Shown piece after piece: positions 1-7,239 of a stretch of DNA of 27,224 nt. This stretch comes from Syntrophomonadaceae bacterium (GTDB taxonomy: Bacteria; Bacillota; Dethiobacteria; DTU022): positions 1-27,224 of the forward strand of contig PUKR01000175.1 in the NCBI GenBank assembly GCA_003552365.1, written 5' to 3'. The translations under genes were made by a program, and so were the position numbers. Positions within the stretch are counted from its first letter, which is position 1. Each line of letters opens with the position of its first letter. Under the pieces are notes generated by a model that was given only the letters and a program-made list of their open reading frames with translations, ran no database searches and had not been told where the DNA came from.

Positions 1-1219
1 AATTCTCCACTAACCCTTTTACATAAGCCAGGCCAATACCTGTTGAAGGAACACCCTCGTCAGAAAACTTCGTGGTAAATCCCGGTTCAAAAATCAAGGT
101 CCGGTCCCGTTCTTTAATCGGATTACCGTTATCACAGACATATATTCTTAGTATGGACCGCTTCTTTTTAACCTTAAGGTGGATGTACCCTTCGGAGGGA
201 ATTGCCTCCACAGCATTGGAAGTCAAATTGTTCAAGATCGCAAGCAGTGGATAAATTTGTTCAAGCTCCAGGTCTTCTTCAAGCCTCAGGTTAAATTGAA
301 CACTCTTTTCAAGACTTTGAGCATAGCTGCGATTTGTTTTAATGACCAAATCCATTATTTCGGAAAGGTTCATTATCGGATTTTCCTGCCTGATTTTGAG
401 CACTTCACCCAGACCGGCTACAATGCGAACTGTGTCTTTTTTTACCTCGTGAACTTCTTCTGCGATCTGCAAAGCAGACCTTTCCAGGGAACGATCCATC
501 AGCTTTAATTCTTTCAACTTCTTGTGTAAATTATAACTCTTAGCCATAATATTTTCTATGTTTTCGATTGACTTTTGCATATAAAAAAGCTCATCGTACA
601 ATTCGGAAGCGACGATAAGCATCTTTTCATAATTAATGCGCTGCTGCTGATCATGAATAACCGTTTTTTGAAACTGGCTAATATTAACCAGGCTGGTTAC
701 CAGGAATAACTGGACCGCTGACATTAAAACCAGGATAATGAAATTATCCCATGTAGCCACTATCGAAAAAGGCATCCTGACCAGGGCTTCAACAAAATTG
801 GAAATAGCAATTGCGGAACCCAAAAAAAGAACCAGCGAGGCTGTAAATTCCCCGGTTCCTTTGTGAATACCACCCAAGCGCAAAATTGTGGCCAGCAACA
901 AAAAGTAAACCACTCCGGAATACTGGTGCTCGGTCATAAAAGTAAAATACTCCGGTGGCAGCCACAGAAAATAATCGAGGCTTATCCTGATTAGCAGGGT
1001 TGAAGCAGCAACCAGTGCTGCTGTGGGAAGAATTAGCAAGTGGTTCAAACTGAGGATGGCATAAACAAAAACAACGGTGCCGATAGAAAAACGAAATGGA
1101 CCTATATCAGTAACAATAAATAGTTCCGTGGCAATTACTGTAACTGTAACAACTAGTAGAACTCTTTTATTCAGTGGTCTGAGCAGAGAATCCAAAATTC
1201 TGCCCCGAACCGTGTTCAT
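1..1219 (-). CDS. Membrane sensor histidine kinase, GlnK/YcbA-like (3' end cut by window edge)
   Basis: 406 codons are visible; the last few residues lie outside the window. Residues 20-180 hold about six hydrophobic segments, followed by a likely coiled linker (185-245). The probable phosphoacceptor is H257 in EEVHEVKKD. The ATPase domain shows an N-box (NNLTSNAVEAI, N335), a DNG motif (363-365), FEPGFTTK and a GIGLA glycine box (394-398). The order and spacing recall the GHKL kinases of the DcuS/CitA and Bacillus GlnK (YcbA) type, which answer to small metabolites such as glutamine. The ATG at 1219 lies inside korC, giving a 53-nt overlap and suggesting translational coupling with the kor operon. 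Its Shine-Dalgarno is weak, and TTG at 1195 is an alternative start. No response regulator is in view; one may follow outside the window. The kinase call is firm, the ligand unknown. Confidence 0.85.
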   Translation of the reverse strand, partial: MNTVRGRILDSLLRPLNKRVLLVVTVTVIATELFIVTDIGPFRFSIGTVVFVYAILSLNHLLILPTAALVAASTLLIRISLDYFLWLPPEYFTFMTEHQYSGVVYFLLLATILRLGGIHKGTGEFTASLVLFLGSAIAISNFVEALVRMPFSIVATWDNFIILVLMSAVQLFLVTSLVNISQFQKTVIHDQQQRINYEKMLIVASELYDELFYMQKSIENIENIMAKSYNLHKKLKELKLMDRSLERSALQIAEEVHEVKKDTVRIVAGLGEVLKIRQENPIMNLSEIMDLVIKTNRSYAQSLEKSVQFNLRLEEDLELEQIYPLLAILNNLTSNAVEAIPSEGYIHLKVKKKRSILRIYVCDNGNPIKERDRTLIFEPGFTTKFSDEGVPSTGIGLAYVKGLVEN

Positions 1220-1745
1220 ACAGGCGGTAACCCACGTCAAAGGCCTTTTGATTGAGCTCACCACTTCCCTTGGGCGCCATCTTGTGGATACTTTCCCTGA
1301 AAATATCACGGTCAACCAGTTCAGTCGCAGCATTGACCACACCGAGTGCCATCATGTTTGCCACAACTTCCCTGCCCAGCTCATCTTTTGCCGTCTGTGT
1401 TATGGGATAGGTTTGAATCTTATATTCTTCCTGGAATGGCCCGGTAACGAAAGTGGAGTCAACTATCACTACACACCCCGGTTTTACTTTCGGGAGAAAT
1501 TTATTGAATGAAGCCTGGTTCATGCAAAGTAAAACCGTAGGATTTGCCACCTTGGGATACTCGATAGTATCCACATCGATAATTACCCCTGCCATACTGG
1601 CGCCTCCGCGGGCTTCAGGGCCGTAAGACTGAGTCTGAACCACATTTTTGTTGTCGTTAACGGCGGCTTCGGCCAGTACGATAGAAGCAAGGATCAATCC
1701 CTGGCCTCCGGCACCGGTTAATAAAATTTCCTGCCTGTTTCCCAA
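1167..1745 (-). CDS. korC: 2-oxoacid:ferredoxin oxidoreductase, gamma subunit
   Basis: This is the gamma subunit of a 2-oxoglutarate-type synthase, which converts 2-oxoacid + CoA + oxidised ferredoxin to acyl-CoA, CO2 and reduced ferredoxin. The glycine-rich opening LLTGAGGQGL and the segment SYGPEARGGASMAGVI are hallmarks of the gamma domain, and the length (192 aa) is normal. I chose the TTG at 1745, because GGAGG sits 8 nt ahead of it. The longer reading from GTG at 1760 would put that Shine-Dalgarno inside the gene and leave none upstream. It is the last of four kor genes, 22 nt after korB, and its 3' end overlaps the histidine kinase gene. Substrate choice (2-oxoglutarate against branched-chain oxoacids) is inferred from subunit layout and the neighbouring glutamate dehydrogenase. 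Confidence 0.9.
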   Translation of the reverse strand: MGNRQEILLTGAGGQGLILASIVLAEAAVNDNKNVVQTQSYGPEARGGASMAGVIIDVDTIEYPKVANPTVLLCMNQASFNKFLPKVKPGCVVIVDSTFVTGPFQEEYKIQTYPITQTAKDELGREVVANMMALGVVNAATELVDRDIFRESIHKMAPKGSGELNQKAFDVGYRLYEHGSGQNFGFSAQTTE

Positions 1746-1767
1746 CTTTACCGCCTCCACGTTGTAA

Positions 1768-2586
1768 TCATTTTTCTTTACTTATTGACCGGTAATATTC
1801 TTCCGAATATTCGGGTGCCTCTAAATCAAAAATGACCCCGGTGATAGTTTTGCCTGCCAGTTCTTCTTCGCCTAACTTTGAAGCGCGCTCTACAGAGATG
1901 CTTTTTTCTTTCATGTCGCGAAGCATATCTACAGGCCCCCCAAGCTTGTTTCTCCTGCCATAAGCAATAGGGCAGGGAGAAAGAGCTTCGATTAGTGAAA
2001 ACCCTTTATGTTGAGAACCCCTTGTAATCAGTTGTTCTAGTTGACGGGGTTGCGCTGCAGTACCCTTAGCCCCAAACGAAGCTCCGGCTCCACGAGCCAG
2101 GTTAATTAAGTCAAACTCTCTTTCTACAGTGCCTCCCGGAGCGGTGGTCGCTTTTTTGCCTTCAGGGGTAAGGGGCGAATGCTGGCCGCCGGTCATTCCG
2201 TAAATATGATTATTAACTACTATGGCAGTCAAGTCAATATTTCTCCTGGCGGCATGGATAAAGTGGTTGCCACCGATAGCACTGCAATCCCCGTCGCCCA
2301 TAATCACAAAAAGCTTAAGCTCCGGCCGAGCCATTTTTAAGCCGGTAGCAAAGGCAAGGGCACGACCATGAGTAGTATGAAGCGTATTGAAGTTAAGGTA
2401 CCCCGCCGCTCTTGAAGAACAACCAATTCCCGAGACGATAACCACGTCGCGCTGATCATACTCAGCGCGTTCAATTGCCCTTACCAGGGCCGCTGTAACA
2501 ATTCCGTTCCCACACCCGGGACACCAAATATGCGGTAATTTCTTGGTTCTTAGAAAATCTTGAGTTAGCTGTTCTATGATAGCCAC
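1768..2586 (-). CDS. korB: 2-oxoacid:ferredoxin oxidoreductase, beta (TPP-binding) subunit
   Basis: This catalytic subunit binds thiamine diphosphate and one [4Fe-4S] cluster. The sequence shows HIWCPGCGNG (C22, C25), GIGCSS (C56) and SPCPIAYG (C205), which match the four cluster ligands of the family. It also has the TPP/Mg motif GDGD (97-100) with NN at 125-126. The length of 272 aa is usual for KorB. The start is uncertain: the only standard start in frame is GTG at 2586, which abuts its own GGGGAG with no spacer. The strong GGAGG here would instead serve the ATC or ATA codons 5-8 nt downstream, so a non-standard start or reinitiation after korA is possible. It overlaps korA by 13 nt, so the two are almost surely translationally coupled. 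Confidence 0.92.
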   Translation of the reverse strand: MAIIEQLTQDFLRTKKLPHIWCPGCGNGIVTAALVRAIERAEYDQRDVVIVSGIGCSSRAAGYLNFNTLHTTHGRALAFATGLKMARPELKLFVIMGDGDCSAIGGNHFIHAARRNIDLTAIVVNNHIYGMTGGQHSPLTPEGKKATTAPGGTVEREFDLINLARGAGASFGAKGTAAQPRQLEQLITRGSQHKGFSLIEALSPCPIAYGRRNKLGGPVDMLRDMKEKSISVERASKLGEEELAGKTITGVIFDLEAPEYSEEYYRSISKEK

Positions 2587-3704
2587 CTCCCCACTGCTTC
2601 ACTAATTTCATCGGGCGTAATCATTTCCCCGTCATAGCGGTTAACGGGAACAACTTCCGCTTCCCCGCGTACATGCCGTTCAATTTCTCCCACAATCTGC
2701 CCCATATTCATTTCCGGAACCAGGATCACATCGGCCTGCTTGGCCAAAGCTTTAATTTCCTGCTCCGGGAAAGGCCAGATAGTTTGCAGACTTAGCAAAC
2801 CGACTTCTTTACGATTCTGCCAGTAAGCCTTTTTAACCACAGCCCGTGCCGATCGGACTGTGCAGCCATAGGTGACAATAGCAACCCTTGGCTCTTTATG
2901 CCCAATATAGTTGGTTAGAACAATCTCGTCCCTGTACTTATCCAGCTTTTCATGAATTCGATCCAGTGAACGTGCTACCTGCGGCGGATCGGTAGTGGGG
3001 AACCCATATTGATCATGGAACAAGCCGGTTACATGGTAATAATGGCCGAACCCAAAGGGAACCAGCGGGGTAACCCCTTTGTCATCATAGGGTTTCCAGT
3101 CTGCCGGAACTTTGTCGCTGCTTTTTTCTACCATCAACCTGCCGGTTTCAGGGATAAGTACCTTTTCACGCATATGTCCGATAACTTCATCTAAAAGCAT
3201 TACAATCGGCTGCCTGATTTTTTGACTGAGATTAACCGCAGCCACAGTTAAATAGTATGCTTCATAAACCGAGGCAGGTGAGAAAGCAATAATAGGGTGA
3301 TCACCGTGCGTTCCCCATCGTGCCTGCATTACATCTCCCTGGGCCGGAGCGGTTGGCGCTCCGGTACTCGGCCCCATTCTTTGCACATTAACAACCACAC
3401 AGGGTATTTCAGCCATAATTGCATAGCCAAGGTTTTCCTGCTTCAAGGAAAACCCGGGACCGCTGGTTGCAGTCAAAGTGCGCATCCCTCCGATGGATGC
3501 ACCAATTACAGCAGCCATGCTGGCTATTTCATCCTCCATTTGAATAAAGACTCCCCCTAAATCGGGAAGCCTTGCAGCCATACGTTCAGCAACTTCAGTA
3601 GATGGAGTGATCGGGTAACCGGCATAGAAGCGGACACCCGCATTTATAGCTCCTTCAGCACATGCTACATTACCTTGCATCAAGACCGGTTTCGTTTCCG
3701 GCAT
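2574..3704 (-). CDS. korA: 2-oxoacid:ferredoxin oxidoreductase, alpha subunit
   Basis: The alpha subunit carries the pyrimidine-binding transketolase-like domain and the C-terminal domain II. The opening GNVACAEGAINAGVRFYAGYPITPSTEVAE is cut here to its signature YPITPSTE (about residues 30-37). TATSGPGFSLKQENLGYA (about 79-96) and PSTGAPTAPAQGD (about 113-125) are typical of 2-oxoglutarate:ferredoxin oxidoreductase alpha chains. The C-terminal part contains VTYGCTVRSARAV and a PEMNMGQIV segment, as in the family. Length 376 aa agrees with stand-alone KorA. An AGGAGG lies 9 nt before the ATG, inside the end of korD, and the two genes overlap by 35 nt. The product feeds succinyl-CoA and reduced ferredoxin into metabolism if the substrate is 2-oxoglutarate. 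Confidence 0.93.
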   Translation of the reverse strand: MPETKPVLMQGNVACAEGAINAGVRFYAGYPITPSTEVAERMAARLPDLGGVFIQMEDEIASMAAVIGASIGGMRTLTATSGPGFSLKQENLGYAIMAEIPCVVVNVQRMGPSTGAPTAPAQGDVMQARWGTHGDHPIIAFSPASVYEAYYLTVAAVNLSQKIRQPIVMLLDEVIGHMREKVLIPETGRLMVEKSSDKVPADWKPYDDKGVTPLVPFGFGHYYHVTGLFHDQYGFPTTDPPQVARSLDRIHEKLDKYRDEIVLTNYIGHKEPRVAIVTYGCTVRSARAVVKKAYWQNRKEVGLLSLQTIWPFPEQEIKALAKQADVILVPEMNMGQIVGEIERHVRGEAEVVPVNRYDGEMITPDEISEAVGRWLS

Positions 3705-3924
3705 TTACAGACAGCCTCCTCTTTACCAGCGAAATTGCAAAATCAGGGCAAAAGGTTTCGCAAACACCGCACGCTGTACATTTTTCCATATCTTTATCGG
3801 CTTTGCCATTTTCGTCCAAAAAAAGAGCCTCCCTGGAACAGAAAGCTACACAAATACCACAACCCTTACACCACTTTTCGTTGATCATAAGATCAGCGGT
3901 ATACCCTTTTTTCTTCTGCGCCAA
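3670..3924 (-). CDS. korD: 2-oxoacid:ferredoxin oxidoreductase, delta (2x[4Fe-4S] ferredoxin) subunit
   Basis: This 84-residue ferredoxin-like subunit carries two canonical cluster motifs, CKGCGICVAFC (C19, C22, C25, C29) and CTACGVCETFC (C49, C52, C55, C59). Each last Cys is followed by S or P, as in bacterial 2x[4Fe-4S] ferredoxins. In Kor enzymes the delta chain passes electrons from the beta-subunit cluster to free ferredoxin. The start is TTG at 3924 with AAAGGGG about 10 nt upstream; no in-frame ATG precedes it. It is the first gene of the kor operon, and its 3' end overlaps korA by 35 nt. Confidence 0.9.
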   Translation of the reverse strand: MAQKKKGYTADLMINEKWCKGCGICVAFCSREALFLDENGKADKDMEKCTACGVCETFCPDFAISLVKRRLSVNAGNETGLDAR

Positions 3925-4048
3925 TTGACATTCGCCCCTTTCAAATATGGACCGGGAACAATAGTTGGTTTCTTTTAATTTAATTTTAAACTTTAGCCTA
4001 CCAAAAGTAACTGAAAGAGACTGTAACCCACAGGATTATTTTAAAATA

Positions 4049-4054
4049 ATTATA
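4049..4054 (-). promoter_or_regulatory. Candidate -10 element for the kor operon
   Basis: A perfect TATAAT on the minus strand lies in a very AT-rich stretch about 125 nt upstream of korD. No good -35 hexamer stands 16-18 nt ahead of it, so this is a weak call based on the -10 and position alone. Confidence 0.3.
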
Positions 4055-4105
4055 CTTAAATTACATTTATCCTAAATCATAGACAACCTGCAAATTACAG
4101 CATGG

Positions 4106-4139
4106 TTGAAGCAGGGGATTTTTTTACCCCCTGCTTCAA
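4106..4139. repeat. Perfect 12-bp inverted repeat (hairpin) upstream of kor
   Basis: The arms TTGAAGCAGGGG and CCCCTGCTTCAA are exact complements around a 10-nt loop that contains seven T on plus. No T-run follows on either strand, so it is not a standard intrinsic terminator for glutamate dehydrogenase. It may be an RNA-stability or regulatory hairpin in the 3' region of gdh or the kor leader. Confidence 0.6.
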
Positions 4140-4145
4140 GAAAAT

Positions 4146-4290
4146 TCAGGTTAGGCCCTTACTTCTGAAGTCCTGAGCTAATCTGGCAAGACTTCTTGAA
4201 GTGACCCGGAAACGCCGATGCATACTGGGGTTATAAGGGCTCACTTTGAAAACCAACTTTTATGGAACTGGCTTGTCCGGGTTAAGCTTA
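4146..4290 (-). other. Self-complementary segment; candidate structured RNA or 36-codon small gene
   Basis: Several complementary blocks sit close together. GGCCCTTA (4154-4161) pairs with TAAGGGC (4234-4240), and ACCCGGA (4204-4210) pairs with TCCGGGT (4276-4282). The two pairings interleave, as in a pseudoknot. GAAGTC and GACTTC near 4168 and 4190 form a nested hairpin. The same stretch on minus holds an open frame of 36 residues from TTG at 4256 to TGA at 4146, or 25 residues from the ATG at 4223. Its peptide is Arg-rich (for example MHRRFRVTSRSLARLAQDF). No Shine-Dalgarno precedes either start. I recognise no known riboswitch or protein here; a decayed mobile-element remnant is also possible. 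Confidence 0.35.
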
Positions 4291-4345
4291 TTTTGTTATC
4301 AATAATCGTTACCGCAGTCGAACATCAGACAACAGTTAATTTAAT

Positions 4346-5635
4346 CTAAGCATAGATTCCATTATGTAACCAGCCCCGGTACTGCATGGCTTCGGCTAAT
4401 TTTTTAATCGCATACATATATGCCCCGGTCCGCATGTCAGAACCGGTACAATGTTCACAGTAAAACCCGTATACATTGCCAAAAGCTTCAACCATTTTTT
4501 CCTGGAGATGTTTGTCCACCGTAGCAAAATCCCATCTAAACCCGTAATTGTTCTGCACCCATTCAAAGTACGACACGGTAACCCCGCCGCTGTTGGCCAT
4601 AACATCGGGAACCACCAGGACATTGTTATCCTTAAGGATCTTATCCCCTTCAGGAGTAGTGGGACCGTTTGCTCCTTCAACTACTATTTTTGCTTTCACA
4701 TCTGCAGCATTTTTCCCGGTGATCTGGTTTTCCATTGCTGCTGGAATTAAAATATCACAGTCAAGAGCCAATAACTCTTCATTGGTAATTTCTTTTGGTC
4801 CGGAAATGCCTTCCAGTGAACCGGTTTTCTTCTTATGCTCTACCACCTTTTGGGCATCCAGGCCTTGAGGATCGTAAACACCGCTTTTTGAATCGCTTAT
4901 GCCGACAATTTTACAACCTTCTTCAGCAAGCAATAAAGCAGCGAAACCACCAACATTACCGGCCCCCTGGATCGCCACGCGGGCGCCTTTAAAAGGAATA
5001 TCGAGAGTACGGGCTGCTTCCCTGGCAATATATACACAACCCCTGGAAGTAGCTTCTTCACGACCGACACAACCGCCAACGGCGATAGGTTTACCGGTAA
5101 CCACACCAAAAGCGGGTTCGCGCATTATTGTGGTGTACTCATCAGCCATCCAGGCCATGACCTGGGCGTTAGTATAAACGTCCGGGGCGGGAATATCGGT
5201 TTCCGGCCCAAGCACTGTTCCCATAGCCCGGACATACCCCCTGGAAACTCTTTCAATTTCCTTGATTGACATATTGCGTGGGTCACAAACCACTGCTCCC
5301 TTACCGCCACCAAAAGGAGTTCCTACCAGGGCACACTTTAAGGTCATCCACATGGAAAGAGCTTTAACTTCATCGGGGGTCGAATTTGGATGAAAGCGAA
5401 TCCCACCCTTGTAGGGGCCCAAAACATTATTGTGTTGAGCCCGGTAACCGGTTAATACTTTTATCGAACCGTCATCCATTTCCACCGGGATGGAAGCCTC
5501 CACAAAGCGCATCGGAACCCGCAAGTGCTCATAAACATCGTTTGACATCTCAAGCAAATCTACGGACTGTTTAATTAAACCGAGCGTTGCCTTCAGGGTA
5601 TCATCCTGAACTGTTTCTTCAACCTTTTTTGACAT
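4346..5635 (-). CDS. gdhA: Glutamate dehydrogenase, probably NAD-dependent
   Basis: This cytoplasmic enzyme interconverts glutamate and 2-oxoglutarate + ammonia. Family landmarks are visible: GPYKGGIRFHP (K76), the substrate lysine K100, the catalytic lysine in PFGGGKGAV (K112), PAPDVYT (D152) and the dinucleotide fold QGAGNVGG (about 223-230). The second strand ends in ISDSKSG (D248), and an acidic residue there favours NAD over NADP. The length of 429 aa fits clostridial hexameric enzymes. AGGAGG stands about 11 nt before the ATG. It is transcribed alone on the minus strand and lies directly upstream of the kor operon, so its product 2-oxoglutarate can feed Kor. Together they would form a glutamate-oxidising route giving NADH and reduced ferredoxin. 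Direction in vivo is an inference. Confidence 0.95.
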   Translation of the reverse strand: MSKKVEETVQDDTLKATLGLIKQSVDLLEMSNDVYEHLRVPMRFVEASIPVEMDDGSIKVLTGYRAQHNNVLGPYKGGIRFHPNSTPDEVKALSMWMTLKCALVGTPFGGGKGAVVCDPRNMSIKEIERVSRGYVRAMGTVLGPETDIPAPDVYTNAQVMAWMADEYTTIMREPAFGVVTGKPIAVGGCVGREEATSRGCVYIAREAARTLDIPFKGARVAIQGAGNVGGFAALLLAEEGCKIVGISDSKSGVYDPQGLDAQKVVEHKKKTGSLEGISGPKEITNEELLALDCDILIPAAMENQITGKNAADVKAKIVVEGANGPTTPEGDKILKDNNVLVVPDVMANSGGVTVSYFEWVQNNYGFRWDFATVDKHLQEKMVEAFGNVYGFYCEHCTGSDMRTGAYMYAIKKLAEAMQYRGWLHNGIYA

Positions 5636-5787
5636 TAAATAAGTAACCTCCTGTTTTTTATTGCTCTTTTTTAAATATGGGACCTGGCGACCAGTCCCCG
5701 CCGTACATAATTAAATAACCCCCGCTGTTTTTTATGCCAAACAGGGCTTTACTTTTCAACTTTTCATCTTTTATCATTCCATCACGT

Positions 5788-5793
5788 ATTGTA
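5788..5793 (-). promoter_or_regulatory. Candidate extended -10 promoter for glutamate dehydrogenase
   Basis: On minus the sequence reads TG-T-TACAAT, an extended -10 form, about 150 nt upstream of the gdhA start. The -35 region 17 nt ahead (TTTCCC) is poor. The rest of 5636-5997 is AT-rich, with a tandem GTAATATTATTGTAATATTA and no convincing gene on either strand. Confidence 0.35.
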
Positions 5794-5997
5794 ACATAGT
5801 TTCATCAGCCGGGAAACATTTTTTCAAATTGTTTTTATTGTTTTTTTCTTATTATTCACCAGCTTTAGTTTTTCACCTTAAAAGAAGGCCTGTTTATTTA
5901 AAAATGTAACATAAAAACAACTTGATTGTAATATTATTGTAATATTAAGCCTTTATAATAATAAATGAGTTGACCCCCTCTTTTTATATATATCCTC

Positions 5998-6026
5998 GGG
6001 CGCAGTTTAAAAACTGCGCCCTTTTT
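5998..6026 (+). terminator. Strong intrinsic terminator without an upstream gene
   Basis: GGGCGCAGTTT and AAACTGCGCCC form an 11-bp inverted repeat (effective loop 4-6 nt), followed on plus by TTTTT. The minus side has no T-run, so it acts on plus-strand transcription. No plus-strand gene lies between 5636 and here, and it ends only 15 nt before the BirA operator. It either insulates birA or ends a short non-coding RNA. Confidence 0.7.
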
Positions 6027-6040
6027 CTTGAATAACTATA

Positions 6041-6074
6041 ATTGTAAACCATTAAAACTTACCTGGTTGACAAT
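6041..6074 (+). promoter_or_regulatory. BirA operator (biotin-responsive)
   Basis: The arms ATTGTAAACC and GGTTGACAAT agree at 9 of 10 positions as an inverted repeat, separated by 14 nt. This is the Gram-positive BirA box pattern (TTGTTAACC, 14-16 nt, GGTTAACAA). The right arm covers the -35 hexamer of the birA promoter, so biotinoyl-AMP-bound BirA should block transcription of its own operon. Confidence 0.85.
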
Positions 6075-6095
6075 CAGCTTCAGCCAATCTATTAT
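6067..6095 (+). promoter_or_regulatory. Sigma-A promoter of birA-bioY
   Basis: TTGACA (6067-6072), a 17-nt spacer and TATTAT (6090-6095) make a near-consensus promoter. Transcription should start near 6102, leaving a leader of about 178 nt that contains a small hairpin (TGCCTG/CAGGCA, 6139-6159) and no obvious gene. Confidence 0.8.
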
Positions 6096-6279
6096 TTAAC
6101 CATACCTTGAACCGAATAAATAAATTTTTAACCGCCAGTGCCTGAAAGATCTGCAGGCAGAGATTTCATATCAGGCAGTTTAACCAAAAGCTTTTTAAAA
6201 GCTCTATAGAAACCTCAATAGAAACAAAGATAAATAAATACCCGGAGAAAATTACCTCGGGCAGCAAACAGGTGATAGC

Positions 6280-7239
6280 ATGAATCGAACTCGCCTTAAA
6301 ATTATAGAAAATTTAACCCATAATAGCGACCGATACCTTTCCGGTGCATATTTTAGCAAACTTCTAGGCATCAGCCGGGCTGCAGTTTGGAAGCATGTCC
6401 GAACTTTACGATCAAAGGGCTATCAAATCAATGCAAAGCCGAACTGTGGGTATAAACTGGAAAGTGGGCCGGAACTTATTCAAAAAGAGCTTTTTGACGG
6501 TTTGGAGATTTATTATGACAGCACAGTAGATTCAACTAATCTAAGGTGCCGTGCACTGGCTGAAAATAATGCTGTAGAATACAGCACGGTTATAGCTGAA
6601 AAACAGCTGCAGGGCCGGGGCAGGCTCGGGCGAAGCTGGTTTTCACCTCCTGAAAGCGGACTCTGGTTTTCCATACTACTGCGACCCCACAATTATAGCC
6701 CGGCTGATGTTTCAGCAATCACCCTGGTAACAGCTGCAACCACAGCAGAATTTCTTAATTGTTGCTACAACCTGCCTGTAAAAGTCAAGTGGCCTAATGA
6801 TTTACTAATTAACGGAAAAAAAACGGGGGGAATTTTAACAGAAATTAAAGCGGAACCGGATTGGATTGAATACTTGATTGTCGGGATAGGGCTTAATGTC
6901 AACCAAAATCAACCGGATTTTCCCGGAGAGCTGCAGGATCAAGCCACATCACTGGCAATAGCGGGAGGAAACCACTTTGATCGCACCTTACTGTTCATAA
7001 AACTTCGCCGGGAATTAATTAAAGCTTACCAGTTGTTTTTCAAAGAAGGGTTTAAATATTTTCAGGAATTATGGAAAAAACATAATTTAACCCTCGGGAA
7101 AAATGTTAAAGTTAACTGGCCGGGAGGTTCACTGCAGGGATTTGCTTATGACTTAAACCAGGAAGGAGCTTTGCTGCTCAAAGATGAAAGGGAAAAATTT
7201 TATTCCATAAATTTCGGGGAAATTATCGATGAGATCTAA
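6280..7239 (+). CDS. birA: Bifunctional biotin--[acetyl-CoA-carboxylase] ligase / biotin operon repressor
   Basis: BirA makes biotinoyl-5'-AMP and transfers biotin to carrier proteins; the dimer also represses biotin genes. The N-terminal winged helix is present (about residues 5-60, with LLGISRAAVWKHVRTLRSKG), so this is the regulatory class II form. The ligase core shows GRGRLGRSW (112-120), the biotin/ATP loop, KWPNDLLINGKKTGGIL (170-186) and IVGIGLNVNQ. The C-terminal SH3-like domain follows, and the length of 319 aa is normal. AGGTGATAGC precedes the ATG. It is the first gene of birA-bioY, the coding regions overlapping by 11 nt, under a promoter with a BirA box. That implies autorepression when biotin is plentiful. 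Confidence 0.95.
   Translation: MNRTRLKIIENLTHNSDRYLSGAYFSKLLGISRAAVWKHVRTLRSKGYQINAKPNCGYKLESGPELIQKELFDGLEIYYDSTVDSTNLRCRALAENNAVEYSTVIAEKQLQGRGRLGRSWFSPPESGLWFSILLRPHNYSPADVSAITLVTAATTAEFLNCCYNLPVKVKWPNDLLINGKKTGGILTEIKAEPDWIEYLIVGIGLNVNQNQPDFPGELQDQATSLAIAGGNHFDRTLLFIKLRRELIKAYQLFFKEGFKYFQELWKKHNLTLGKNVKVNWPGGSLQGFAYDLNQEGALLLKDEREKFYSINFGEIIDEI

Noticed and set aside
72..508. Plus-strand open frames within the histidine kinase region
   Set aside because: They are antisense shadows; the minus frame carries all kinase motifs.
3009..3928. Plus-strand frames opposite korA and korD
   Set aside because: No family features or ribosome sites; the minus frames are clear Kor subunits.
5880..5970. 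Tandem GTAATATTATTGTAATATTA as a regulator binding site
   Set aside because: Low-complexity AT repeat; no known operator pattern is matched.
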